NCBI GenBank assembly: GCA_015229095.1
Contig: JADGCE010000075.1
Coordinates: 1 to 5,001, forward strand
DNA: 5,001 nucleotides
Reading direction: 5' to 3'
Origin: Magnetococcales bacterium
GTDB lineage: Bacteria; Pseudomonadota; Magnetococcia; Magnetococcales; Magnetaquicoccaceae
The notes beneath the pieces were generated by a model. That model worked only from the letters and a program-made list of their open reading frames with translations, did not search any database and had not been told where the DNA came from. Of this stretch, positions 1 through 5,001 are shown piece after piece. Position 1 is the first letter of the stretch, and each line of letters opens with the position of its first letter. The position numbers were made by a program, and so were the translations under genes.

Positions 1-51
1 GGCTTCGCCCCGCACCCCACCAGGAGGGGATAATCCCCTCCTGGACCTCCC
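1..51 (+). repeat. C/G-rich stem-loop repeat, possibly a terminator of a gene off the left edge
   Basis: A perfect 11-bp inverted repeat is visible: CCAGGAGGGGA at 20-30 pairs with TCCCCTCCTGG at 34-44 around a TAA loop. It is followed by the C-rich spacer ACCTCCC and, 12 bases past the stem, by TTTT at 57-60. Bases 1-11 (GGCTTCGCCCC) look like the 3' arm of a further GGGG-TTCG-CCCC hairpin whose left arm would lie outside the window. The layout (stem, pyrimidine spacer, T-run) mirrors the element at 141-166 on the other strand. It could be a rho-independent terminator with an interrupted T-tract, a dispersed REP-like repeat, or both. The stem is seen directly; the role is inferred. Confidence 0.55.
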
Positions 52-140
52 TAATAGTTTTATCAATTAACAATAATTTAGAATGTCAACAGGCCCCAGG
101 CAAAAGACAAAAAAATTACTAAAAAAGAAGGGTGGGGGGT

Positions 141-166
141 CTGGGGGGCGGTTCATCGCCCCCCAG
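141..166 (-). terminator. Stem-loop after erpA, candidate transcription terminator
   Basis: CTGGGGGGCG at 141-150 and CGCCCCCCAG at 157-166 form a perfect 10-bp stem with a 6-base loop, beginning 24 bases beyond the erpA stop. Read on the minus strand, the stem is followed by a C-rich spacer (ACCCCCCACCC), then TTC and T6 at 126-121, and later T7 at 115-109. The T-tract starts about 11 bases after the stem instead of directly at its base, so this is not a textbook intrinsic terminator. Position and orientation nevertheless fit the end of the erpA transcript. It may alternatively be a dispersed palindromic repeat. Confidence 0.45.
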
Positions 167-190
167 GAATGGCTCGCAAGCCCCATCGTT

Positions 191-589
191 TCAGCTGTTG
201 GCACAACCGCCACCTGCTGCGGGTGCAAACGACTGTCCGCAGCCACAACTGCTGGCGGCATTGGGGTTTTTGATGACAAACTGGGAACCGTTGAGATCCT
301 CCACATAATCCACTTCAATACCCCGAAGATAGTTCATGGATGTGGCGTCGATCAACAACTGGATGCCATCCTGTTCGATGACGGCATCTTCTGGATCCTG
401 CTGTTCGTCGAAGGTAAAACCGTACTTGAAGCCGGAACAGCCGCCCCCGGAGACAAAGATGCGCAACTTCAAGTTGGGATTGTTCTCCTCTTTGAGGATG
501 GTGTCCAACTTGTGGGCGGCAGAAGGTGTCAGGGTAACGGGCGCGGCATTCGGCATGTGGGCGGCATGCGCCGCCAAAGTGGCTGACAT
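191..589 (-). CDS. erpA: Iron-sulfur cluster insertion protein ErpA (HesB/IscA/SufA family)
   Basis: This encodes a 132-residue cytosolic A-type carrier that receives Fe-S clusters from the assembly scaffold and passes them to apoproteins. The family cysteines are all present: C51 in SGGGCSGFKYGFTFD, and C115 and C117 in the SSCGCG motif. The stretch NPNLKLR at 38-43 and the GFTFD block match E. coli ErpA more closely than IscA or SufA. The start at 589 is preferred over an in-frame ATG at 646 because AAGGAG (605-600) lies 10 bases upstream of it and because the family region begins shortly after. E. coli ErpA, from memory, has about 114 residues and ends soon after the CGCG motif. This protein has a longer Ala/His-containing N-terminus (residues 1-16) and a C-terminal tail, APAAGGGCANS, with a fourth cysteine, C129. 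It is monocistronic within the window, with no isc or suf genes beside it. The family call is firm; ErpA as against another A-type carrier is very likely. Confidence 0.92.
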   Translation of the reverse strand: MSATLAAHAAHMPNAAPVTLTPSAAHKLDTILKEENNPNLKLRIFVSGGGCSGFKYGFTFDEQQDPEDAVIEQDGIQLLIDATSMNYLRGIEVDYVEDLNGSQFVIKNPNAASSCGCGQSFAPAAGGGCANS

Positions 590-599
590 GGAATCGAGA

Positions 600-605
600 C
601 TCCTT
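600..605 (-). promoter_or_regulatory. Ribosome binding site of erpA
   Basis: AAGGAG read on the minus strand, 10 bases before the ATG at 589. It decides the start of erpA in favour of this ATG over the upstream in-frame ATG at 646. Confidence 0.75.
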
Positions 606-644
606 GGCGTGTAGAAAATGCGGGATAAAAAAACAGCTGGAAGC

Positions 645-652
645 ACTCTAGC
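645..652 (-). promoter_or_regulatory. Candidate extended -10 promoter for erpA
   Basis: Read on the minus strand the sequence is TGCTAGAGT, that is TG-N followed by a TATAAT-like hexamer (TAGAGT, 4 of 6 matches), which fits an extended -10 element (653-645). No good -35 hexamer sits 17 bases upstream (GTGCAC), which is tolerated by extended -10 promoters. The implied transcript would begin near 638 and have a leader of roughly 49 bases. I see no convincing IscR-type operator. Judged by eye only. Confidence 0.3.
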
Positions 653-674
653 ACAGGTCGGGAGTCAGTGCACC

Positions 675-755
675 ATGGAAAAATTTTCTGTGCCCTTTCC
701 CGGTGATATGATCGAAAAACGGGGCTGCTCATTCCAAATTTCGTTAATATGTTGA
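675..755 (+). CDS. Possible 26-codon small ORF upstream of livJ
   Basis: An ATG at 675 opens a 26-codon frame ending in TGA at 753-755, preceded by GGGAG (660-664) at a 10-base spacing. The peptide begins MEKFSVPFPGDM and ends with CSFQISLIC. Its last codons include TTA (Leu) and ATA (Ile), which look rare against the GC-rich neighbouring genes. It lies between erpA and livJ, in the livJ direction, so a leader peptide sensing branched-chain amino acids is conceivable. However, there is no run of Ile/Leu/Val codons and no clear attenuator hairpin with a T-run before livJ. It resembles no protein I recognise. A chance ORF is the more likely explanation. Confidence 0.2.
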   Translation: MEKFSVPFPGDMIEKRGCSFQISLIC

Positions 756-867
756 CCGGAACCTGATGGCAGCCCGTGCGGAAAGGGTGTCGATTTTGTG
801 CGTGACAACGGGACATGGATGCTGTTTTATTCTATTCTGTCATCGGTGGTTCCCCCTTTCAACCTGC

Positions 868-872
868 AAGGA
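868..872 (+). promoter_or_regulatory. Ribosome binding site of livJ
   Basis: AAGGA lies 9 bases before the ATG at 882. It supports this start over the upstream in-frame GTG at 798 and ATG at 816, because it gives a protein opening with a normal signal peptide. The GTG at 798 also has an AAAGGG (782-787) about 10 bases upstream, so a longer product is not fully excluded. Confidence 0.65.
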
Positions 873-881
873 TCAATCGGG

Positions 882-2045
882 ATGTCCAAATTCAGTCAAC
901 TCGTGCGTGTTGTGATCGTCGGCCTGCTGGTGTTGTGCGTCGGCCACCCAGGGATGGGGATGCGCCTTTCCCATGCCGCCGAGCCCATCAAAATCGGTAT
1001 GGCGGGCCCTTTTTCCGGCTCGGATGCCTCGTTTGGGGAGCAACTGTGGCGGGGAGCTGAACAGGCCGCTGCCGATATCAACAAGGCCGGTGGCTTGTTG
1101 CAACAGGGAGGCAAAGGGGGACGCCCCATCCAGTTGATCAAGGCTGACGATGCCTGTGAGCCCAAACAGGCCGCCGCCGTGGCCAGTCGCCTGGTGGATA
1201 TGGAAAAGGTGGTGGCTGTGGTGGGCCACTTTTGCTCCTCCTCCACCATGCCCGCTTCGACCATCTACGCCGATGCCGGTGTGTTGATGATGACCCCTGG
1301 TTCCACCAATCCTGCCATCACCGAACGGCAACTCTCCACCGTTTTTCGCATGTGCGGGCGGGACGATCAGCAGGGGGTGGTGGGTGCCGATTTTGTGCTC
1401 AACCGGCTCAAGGCACGGCGGATCGCCGTGCTGCACGACAAGACAACCTATGGCCAGGGGTTGGCGGATGCCATGCGGGCCAGGCTGCGCAGCGCAGGCC
1501 ATACCGAGGTGCTCTATGAAGGGTTGACCAGAGGCGAAAAAGATTTCAATGCCCTGGTGACCAAATTGAAGGGGGTGCAGAGCGACGCGGTCTATTTTGG
1601 CGGCTATCACAGCGAAGCGGGTCCGTTGGTGCGGCAGATGCGGGAGCAGGGGATGACGGCTCCGCTGATTTCCGGGGATGGCATCTTCTCCGAAGTGCTG
1701 GTGACTTCGGCGGGTGGGCCGGGCTTTGTCAAGGGGGTCTACATGACCTTTGGTGCCGACCCCCGCAAGATGCCTGCCGGCCAGGCATTGGTGGAGCTGT
1801 TCCGCAAAAATGGTTATGAGCCGGAGGGCTATACCCTCTACTCCTATGCCACCGTGCAGGCGATTGCCGCCGCCATCCAGGCCACCCAAAGCCTGGAGGG
1901 GGAAAAATTGGCCCAGTGGCTGCGTGGCCATGCCGTGGAGACCGTCATGGGCAGCAAATCCTGGGATGGCAAGGGGGATCTGCAAGTGTCGGATTATGTC
2001 ATGTATCAGTGGGACGATAAGGGCAAATATCGGGAGGTGGAATAG
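882..2045 (+). CDS. livJ: Branched-chain amino acid ABC transporter, periplasmic binding protein LivJ/LivK
   Basis: This is a 387-residue periplasmic receptor that binds Leu/Ile/Val and delivers them to the LivHM permease. The N-terminus is a signal peptide: K3/R9 positive region, hydrophobic core V10-V20, and a likely signal peptidase I cut near SHAA (30-33). LVLC at 16-19 lacks the small residue before Cys needed for a lipobox, so it is probably not a lipoprotein. The mature protein starts with IKIGMAGPFSG, the type I periplasmic fold opening. C92 in DDACEPKQ and C118 in GHFCSSST correspond to the disulfide pair of E. coli LivJ. The GHFCSSST and TPGSTNP (138-144) loops form the ligand-contacting region of the family. 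D266 in SGDG replaces the Glu that holds the ligand amino group in LivJ, an acidic swap common in relatives. KSWDGKGDL near the C-terminus is also LivJ-like. livH follows after 17 bases. The family is firm; Leu/Ile/Val preference is inferred from the close LivJ resemblance. Confidence 0.93.
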   Translation: MSKFSQLVRVVIVGLLVLCVGHPGMGMRLSHAAEPIKIGMAGPFSGSDASFGEQLWRGAEQAAADINKAGGLLQQGGKGGRPIQLIKADDACEPKQAAAVASRLVDMEKVVAVVGHFCSSSTMPASTIYADAGVLMMTPGSTNPAITERQLSTVFRMCGRDDQQGVVGADFVLNRLKARRIAVLHDKTTYGQGLADAMRARLRSAGHTEVLYEGLTRGEKDFNALVTKLKGVQSDAVYFGGYHSEAGPLVRQMREQGMTAPLISGDGIFSEVLVTSAGGPGFVKGVYMTFGADPRKMPAGQALVELFRKNGYEPEGYTLYSYATVQAIAAAIQATQSLEGEKLAQWLRGHAVETVMGSKSWDGKGDLQVSDYVMYQWDDKGKYREVE

Positions 2046-2062
2046 GCGGAGCAGGGCGGCGC

Positions 2063-2989
2063 ATGGATATCTATATCATCGGACAACAGTGGGTCAATGG
2101 CCTGGTGCTGGGTTCGACCTATGGCCTGATTGCCGTCGGCTATACCATGGTCTACGGCATTATCGGCATGATCAACTTTGCCCATGGTGACATCTATATG
2201 ATTTCCGCCTATTTGACGGCCATATTCCTGGCACTGTTTGCTGCAATGGGTCTCCACTCTGTGCCGGTGGTGTTGCTGGGCGTGTTGGCGCTGACCCTGC
2301 TCTTTACCGCCCTCTACGGGTGGAGCGTGGAGCGGGTGGCCTATCGCCCCCTGCGCCGCTCCACCCGTCTGGCCCCGCTGATTTCTGCGATTGGCATCTC
2401 ATTGATTTTACAAAATTATGTCCGAATCAGCCAAGGGGCGCGCAATCAAGGGGTGCCGCCGCTGCTGGAGGGGAGCTTTCGCTTTCCAGCGGAGGCCCTG
2501 GATCACCGGTTTATCCAGATTACCTACCTGCAAAGCCTGATCGTCATCACCGCCCTTCTCAGCATGGCCCTGTTGACCTGGATCATTCAACGCACGGCCC
2601 TGGGACGGGCCTGCCGGGCTACCCAACAGGATCGGGTCATGGCGACGCTGCTGGGCGTCAACACCGATCGGATCATCTCCCTGGTCTTTGTCATGGGGGC
2701 GGCCATGGCCGCCGTGGCAGGGTTCCTGGTCACCCTCAACTATGGCTCGTTCGATTTTTATGTGGGATTTCTGATGGGCATCAAAGCCTTTACCGCTGCG
2801 GTGCTCGGCGGCATCGGTTCCCTGCCCGGCGCCATGCTGGGCGGGGTGGTGCTGGGGTTGGCGGAATCTTTTTTTGCCGGCTTTGTCAATAGCGACTACA
2901 AGGATGTGTTCGCCTTTTCCATCCTGATTCTGTTCCTGATCTTCCGGCCCAGCGGTTTTCTCGGCGTGCCGGAAGTGGAGAAAGTGTGA
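2063..2989 (+). CDS. livH: Branched-chain amino acid ABC transporter permease LivH
   Basis: This is a 308-residue polytopic inner-membrane permease that pairs with LivM to form the translocation path. It is the same length as E. coli LivH as I recall it and shares its hallmark blocks: GSTYGLIAVGYTMVYGIIGM followed by INFAHGDIYM (residues 17-46), YGWSVERVAYRPLR, LISAIGISLILQNYV, the cytoplasmic coupling segment GRACRATQQD (181-190) with LLGVNTDRII, and the C-terminal ending PEVEKV. Around eight hydrophobic segments can be picked out by eye. A Shine-Dalgarno-like GGAG at 2048-2051 (11 bases) or CAGGG at 2052-2056 (6 bases) precedes the ATG. The last base of its TGA stop is the first base of the livM ATG, so the two permease genes are probably translationally coupled, consistent with 1:1 assembly. 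Confidence 0.95.
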   Translation: MDIYIIGQQWVNGLVLGSTYGLIAVGYTMVYGIIGMINFAHGDIYMISAYLTAIFLALFAAMGLHSVPVVLLGVLALTLLFTALYGWSVERVAYRPLRRSTRLAPLISAIGISLILQNYVRISQGARNQGVPPLLEGSFRFPAEALDHRFIQITYLQSLIVITALLSMALLTWIIQRTALGRACRATQQDRVMATLLGVNTDRIISLVFVMGAAMAAVAGFLVTLNYGSFDFYVGFLMGIKAFTAAVLGGIGSLPGAMLGGVVLGLAESFFAGFVNSDYKDVFAFSILILFLIFRPSGFLGVPEVEKV

Positions 2990-4236
2990 TGAAGGGGCGT
3001 TGGAGCACCGCCGCCTGGGTGGGTCTGGTTGCCCTGCTCCTGTTTACGCCCATTACTGGCTTGGTGTTGGCGGGGTATAGCGTGGAGTTGCACGGCCAAC
3101 GTCCTCTGTGGTTGGCCTGCATGGCGGTATTGGGATACGGGCTCTTCTCCCTTCCCTGGAAACGCTGGTTGTCGGAGCTGCAGCGGTCGACCCGGTCAGA
3201 GGAGGTGGATGCCCCTCCCAGGGTGGCGGGATCGCGCCGATACGGGATCGCTCTGGCCGTTCTTGTTGCCCTCGCCTTGCCGTTTTTGCTGGGCAAGTAT
3301 GGCATCAGCATCGCCACGCTGGCCTTGATCTATATTTTGCTGGCCCTGGGGTTGAATATTGTCGTCGGCCTGGCGGGCCTGCTGGATCTGGGGTTTGTCG
3401 CCTTTTATGCCGTGGGCGCCTACGGCTATGCCCTTGGCCAGCACTATTTCCATCTGAGTTTTTGGCTGGCACTGCCCTTGGCGGCCCTGTTGGCGGCCTG
3501 TTTCGGCATGCTGCTGGGCTTTCCGGTCTTGCGCCTGCACGGCGACTATCTGGCGATTGTCACCCTGGGATTTGGAGAAATTATTCGTCTGATTCTCAAT
3601 AACTGGGTCAGTGTGACGGGCGGTCCCAACGGCCTCAGCGCCCCTTTTCCCACCTTCCTGGGCTTGGAATTCAACCGACGCGCCAAACAGGGGGGGGTGC
3701 CGCTGCACGAATTTTTGGGCATTGACTATGCCAGCGAACATCGGGCTATCTTTTTATACCTGCTGCTGCTGCTGGTGGTTTTGGCCATGGTGTATGTCGT
3801 CGTTCGCCTCAAGCGGATGCCCATTGGCCGTACCTGGGAGGCGTTGCGGGAGAATGAAATCGCCTGTCGCTCCCTGGGCATCAACCATGTCACGGTCAAA
3901 CTCTCCGCCTTTGCCCTGGGGGCCATGGTGGGGGGGCTGGGGGGGGTCTTTTTTGCCGCTTCCCAAGGCTTTGTCAATCCTACCTCGTTCACCTTTTTTG
4001 AATCCGCCCACATCCTGGCCATTGTGGTGTTGGGTGGCATGGGCTCCACCACCGGGGTGGTCGTTGCCGCCCTGCTGTTGACGGTTTTGCCGGAACTGCT
4101 GCGGGATTTTGCCGATTATCGGGTTTTATTGGTCGGTATCGCCATGGTATGGATGATGATCTTGCGGCCACGGGGGCTGCGGCAACGCCGCCGCCCGCTT
4201 TTTTCCCTGCCCCTTCCCAAGGGAGAGGGGCCGTGA
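2989..4236 (+). CDS. livM: Branched-chain amino acid ABC transporter permease LivM
   Basis: This is a 415-residue inner-membrane permease partner of LivH. It has the LivM-specific N-terminal extension: two hydrophobic segments (about 8-29 and 39-56) and a charged linker (about 57-85). The permease core follows: GLNIVVGLAGLLDLGFVAFY (121-140), LRLHGDYLAIVTLGFGEI (181-198), TGGPNG (210-215), the coupling segment WEALRENEIACRSLG (283-297) that contacts the ATPases, and LAIVVLGGMGS. The start is the ATG at 2989, overlapping the livH stop as TGATG, with GGAG at 2977-2980 eight bases upstream; a GTG one codon earlier is less likely. After the usual ending MMILRPRGL, the tail is basic (RQRRR) and finishes FSLPLPKGEGP, encoded by a palindromic repeat (4209-4231). 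Runs of G7 and G8 occur in the frame at 3930-3946, with another G8 at 3690-3697. The reading frame is intact, and livG overlaps it by four bases. Confidence 0.94.
   Translation: MKGRWSTAAWVGLVALLLFTPITGLVLAGYSVELHGQRPLWLACMAVLGYGLFSLPWKRWLSELQRSTRSEEVDAPPRVAGSRRYGIALAVLVALALPFLLGKYGISIATLALIYILLALGLNIVVGLAGLLDLGFVAFYAVGAYGYALGQHYFHLSFWLALPLAALLAACFGMLLGFPVLRLHGDYLAIVTLGFGEIIRLILNNWVSVTGGPNGLSAPFPTFLGLEFNRRAKQGGVPLHEFLGIDYASEHRAIFLYLLLLLVVLAMVYVVVRLKRMPIGRTWEALRENEIACRSLGINHVTVKLSAFALGAMVGGLGGVFFAASQGFVNPTSFTFFESAHILAIVVLGGMGSTTGVVVAALLLTVLPELLRDFADYRVLLVGIAMVWMMILRPRGLRQRRRPLFSLPLPKGEGP
3918..3946 (+). other. G-tract cluster in livM fitting a G-quadruplex pattern
   Basis: G5 (3918-3922), G7 (3930-3936) and G8 (3939-3946) occur on the coding strand, the last two separated only by CT. 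Splitting G7 as GGG-G-GGG gives four runs of three or more G with loops of 7, 1 and 2 bases, which meets the usual quadruplex pattern. The tract is followed by a run of six T. It encodes the glycine-rich helix LGAMVGGLGGVFF of LivM, so it may be only a by-product of Gly codons written as GGG. Structure formation or strand slippage is inference. Confidence 0.35.
4209..4231 (+). repeat. Imperfect palindromic repeat spanning the livM 3' end and livG ribosome binding site
   Basis: GCCCC at 4209-4213 pairs with GGGGC at 4227-4231. The stem continues with T4214-A4226 and a T4215-G4225 wobble pair, with a CCCAAGGG core at 4216-4223. Translated in the livM frame it gives the LPLPKGEGP tail, reminiscent of the LPLGEG-type tails made when this class of dispersed palindrome (CCCTCTCCC...GGGAGAGGG) runs into gene ends. 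The right arm contains GGAG (4222-4225), 7 bases before the livG GTG, so it serves as the livG Shine-Dalgarno sequence and could be occluded when the hairpin folds. The palindrome is seen; its repeat-family status and regulatory effect are inferred. Confidence 0.45.
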
Positions 4237-5001
4237 ACCCCCTGCTGCGGGTGGAGGCCTTGACCATGCGTTTTGGGGGGGTGACCGCCTTGCGCTCGGT
4301 GGGATTTGCCGTCCAGGAGGCCAGCATTACCGCCTTGATCGGTCCCAATGGTGCTGGCAAAACGACGGTCTTCAACTGTGTCACCGGCTTCTATCGGGCC
4401 ACCTCTGGCACCATCCATCTCCATGATGCCAGAAACGGGGCGGCGGACATCGACCTGCGGGAGATGTTGGGAGAACCCTTTCGATGGAGTGATGGTTGGC
4501 AACCGAGGGCGTTGGGGCGACGTCTCTTTTTCAAATTGTTCGGCGGTCCCCACCGGGTCAACCGGGTCGGAGTGGCCCGCACCTTCCAGAACATACGCTT
4601 GTTCAACGAGTTGACGGTTCTGGAAAACCTGCTGGTGGCGCAGCATGCCCAGGTGGAGTCCGGCATCGTGGCGGGATTGTTGCAAACAGCCCGTTTCCGC
4701 CAGCAGGAGCAGGCTGCGGTGGCACGCGCCATCGACTGGCTGCGGTTTTTTGATCTGCTGGGGGATGCCAATCGTCTGGCGGGCACGTTGCCTTATGGCC
4801 ATCAGCGCCGCTTGGAGATCGCTCGTGCCCTGTGTACCCGCCCCCGCCTGCTCTGCCTCGACGAACCGGCCGCCGGCCTCAACCCCAACGAAACCCAGGT
4901 ATTGAGCCGGTTGATTCGCACCCTGCGGGATCAGCATGGCATGACCGTATTGCTGATCGAACATGACATGGGCCTCGTCATGGATATTTCCGATCATCTG
5001 G
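4233..5001 (+). CDS. livG: Branched-chain amino acid ABC transporter ATP-binding protein LivG (3' end outside window)
   Basis: This is a cytoplasmic ATPase subunit that, with LivF, powers LivHM. 256 codons are visible and the frame is open at the right edge. The GTG start at 4233 overlaps the livM stop (GTGA), with GGAG 7 bases upstream; the protein opens NPLLRVEALTMRFGG as LivG proteins do. Motifs in order: Walker A GPNGAGKTT (37-45), the LivG-typical VFNCVTGFY (46-54), the Q-loop with Q119 in VARTFQNIRLF, ENLLVAQH (131-138), the signature LPYGHQRRLEIARAL (186-200, a YGxQ form of LSGGQ), Walker B LLCLDEPAAGLNP with D210/E211, and the switch histidine H244 in LLIEHDM. All catalytic residues are present. 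The Walker A to Q-loop spacing is about 33 residues longer than in E. coli LivG as I recall it, owing to an Arg/Phe/Trp-containing insert around 66-111. About 30 residues should remain beyond the edge, followed presumably by livF. Confidence 0.94.
   Translation, partial: MNPLLRVEALTMRFGGVTALRSVGFAVQEASITALIGPNGAGKTTVFNCVTGFYRATSGTIHLHDARNGAADIDLREMLGEPFRWSDGWQPRALGRRLFFKLFGGPHRVNRVGVARTFQNIRLFNELTVLENLLVAQHAQVESGIVAGLLQTARFRQQEQAAVARAIDWLRFFDLLGDANRLAGTLPYGHQRRLEIARALCTRPRLLCLDEPAAGLNPNETQVLSRLIRTLRDQHGMTVLLIEHDMGLVMDISDHL

Noticed and set aside
83..586. A 167-codon plus-strand frame across the left region
   Set aside because: It runs through the hairpin at 141-166 and then antisense to erpA. 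The erpA frame carries all conserved cysteines and a good ribosome binding site, so this frame is a shadow.
604..631. Possible plus-strand promoter for livJ: TTGGCG, 16-base spacer, TAAAAA
   Set aside because: Only 4 of 6 matches in each hexamer, and it overlaps the erpA leader. A second weak candidate (GTGACA at 802-807 with TATTCT at 828-833) has a 20-base spacer. Neither is good enough to call a site.
752..757. TTGACC as a -35 element
   Set aside because: No TATAAT-like hexamer occurs 16-18 bases downstream; the region there is GC-rich.
798..881. Longer livJ start at GTG 798 (or ATG 816)
   Set aside because: It would add 28 residues ahead of a normal signal peptide. The ATG at 882 has AAGGA at a 9-base spacing and gives a typical exported binding protein.
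873..1985. A 370-codon open frame on the minus strand opposite livJ
   Set aside because: It is antisense to a gene with unmistakable LivJ motifs over its whole length. Its translation is His/Gly/Pro-rich with no family resemblance, as expected for the complement of GC-rich coding DNA.
3759..3779. CTG triplet repeat in livM
   Set aside because: Four or so CTG codons encode a leucine run in a transmembrane helix; this is ordinary codon use in membrane proteins.
4116..4997. A 293-codon open frame on the minus strand opposite livG and the end of livM
   Set aside because: It is the antisense shadow of livG, whose Walker A, signature and Walker B motifs are intact. The minus-strand translation is low-complexity and resembles nothing I know.

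Overview
The window holds two unrelated, divergently oriented transcription units from what looks like a GC-rich proteobacterium. On the minus strand lies a single A-type iron-sulfur carrier gene of the ErpA type. On the plus strand lies a high-affinity branched-chain amino acid ABC transporter operon in the order livJ-livH-livM-livG. Its fourth gene runs off the right edge, and a livF gene is expected just beyond. The E. coli-like ErpA (NPNLKLR and GGGCSGF motifs) and the E. coli/Pseudomonas-like Liv proteins (both LivJ disulfide cysteines kept, LivH ending PEVEKV) point to Proteobacteria. The C/G-rich hairpin repeats between genes recall those I associate with magnetotactic cocci (Magnetococcales), but that placement is a guess from style and not a demonstrated assignment.

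Layout: 1-190 is non-coding and carries two strong C/G-rich stem-loops in opposite orientation, with an AT-rich stretch between them. The second lies just after the erpA stop and may end its transcript; the first probably belongs to a gene or repeat extending off the left edge. erpA occupies 191-589 (minus). The 292-base divergent spacer 590-881 contains a plausible extended -10 promoter for erpA, an unproven 26-codon ORF with its own Shine-Dalgarno sequence, and the ribosome binding site of livJ. livJ (882-2045) is followed 17 bases later by livH (2063-2989), which overlaps livM by one base (TGATG at 2987-2991). livM (2989-4236) overlaps livG by four bases (GTGA at 4233-4236). There is no hairpin between the genes, so they look like one translationally coupled operon.

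The Liv genes act together. LivJ captures Leu/Ile/Val in the periplasm, LivH and LivM form the inner-membrane channel, and LivG (with LivF, not in the window) hydrolyses ATP to drive import. Nothing here is a clearly new system. The points worth a second look are an insertion of about 33 residues in LivG between Walker A and the Q-loop, a palindromic repeat forming the C-terminus of LivM and the livG ribosome binding site, G-tracts inside livM, the C-terminal Cys-bearing tail of ErpA, and the small ORF upstream of livJ.
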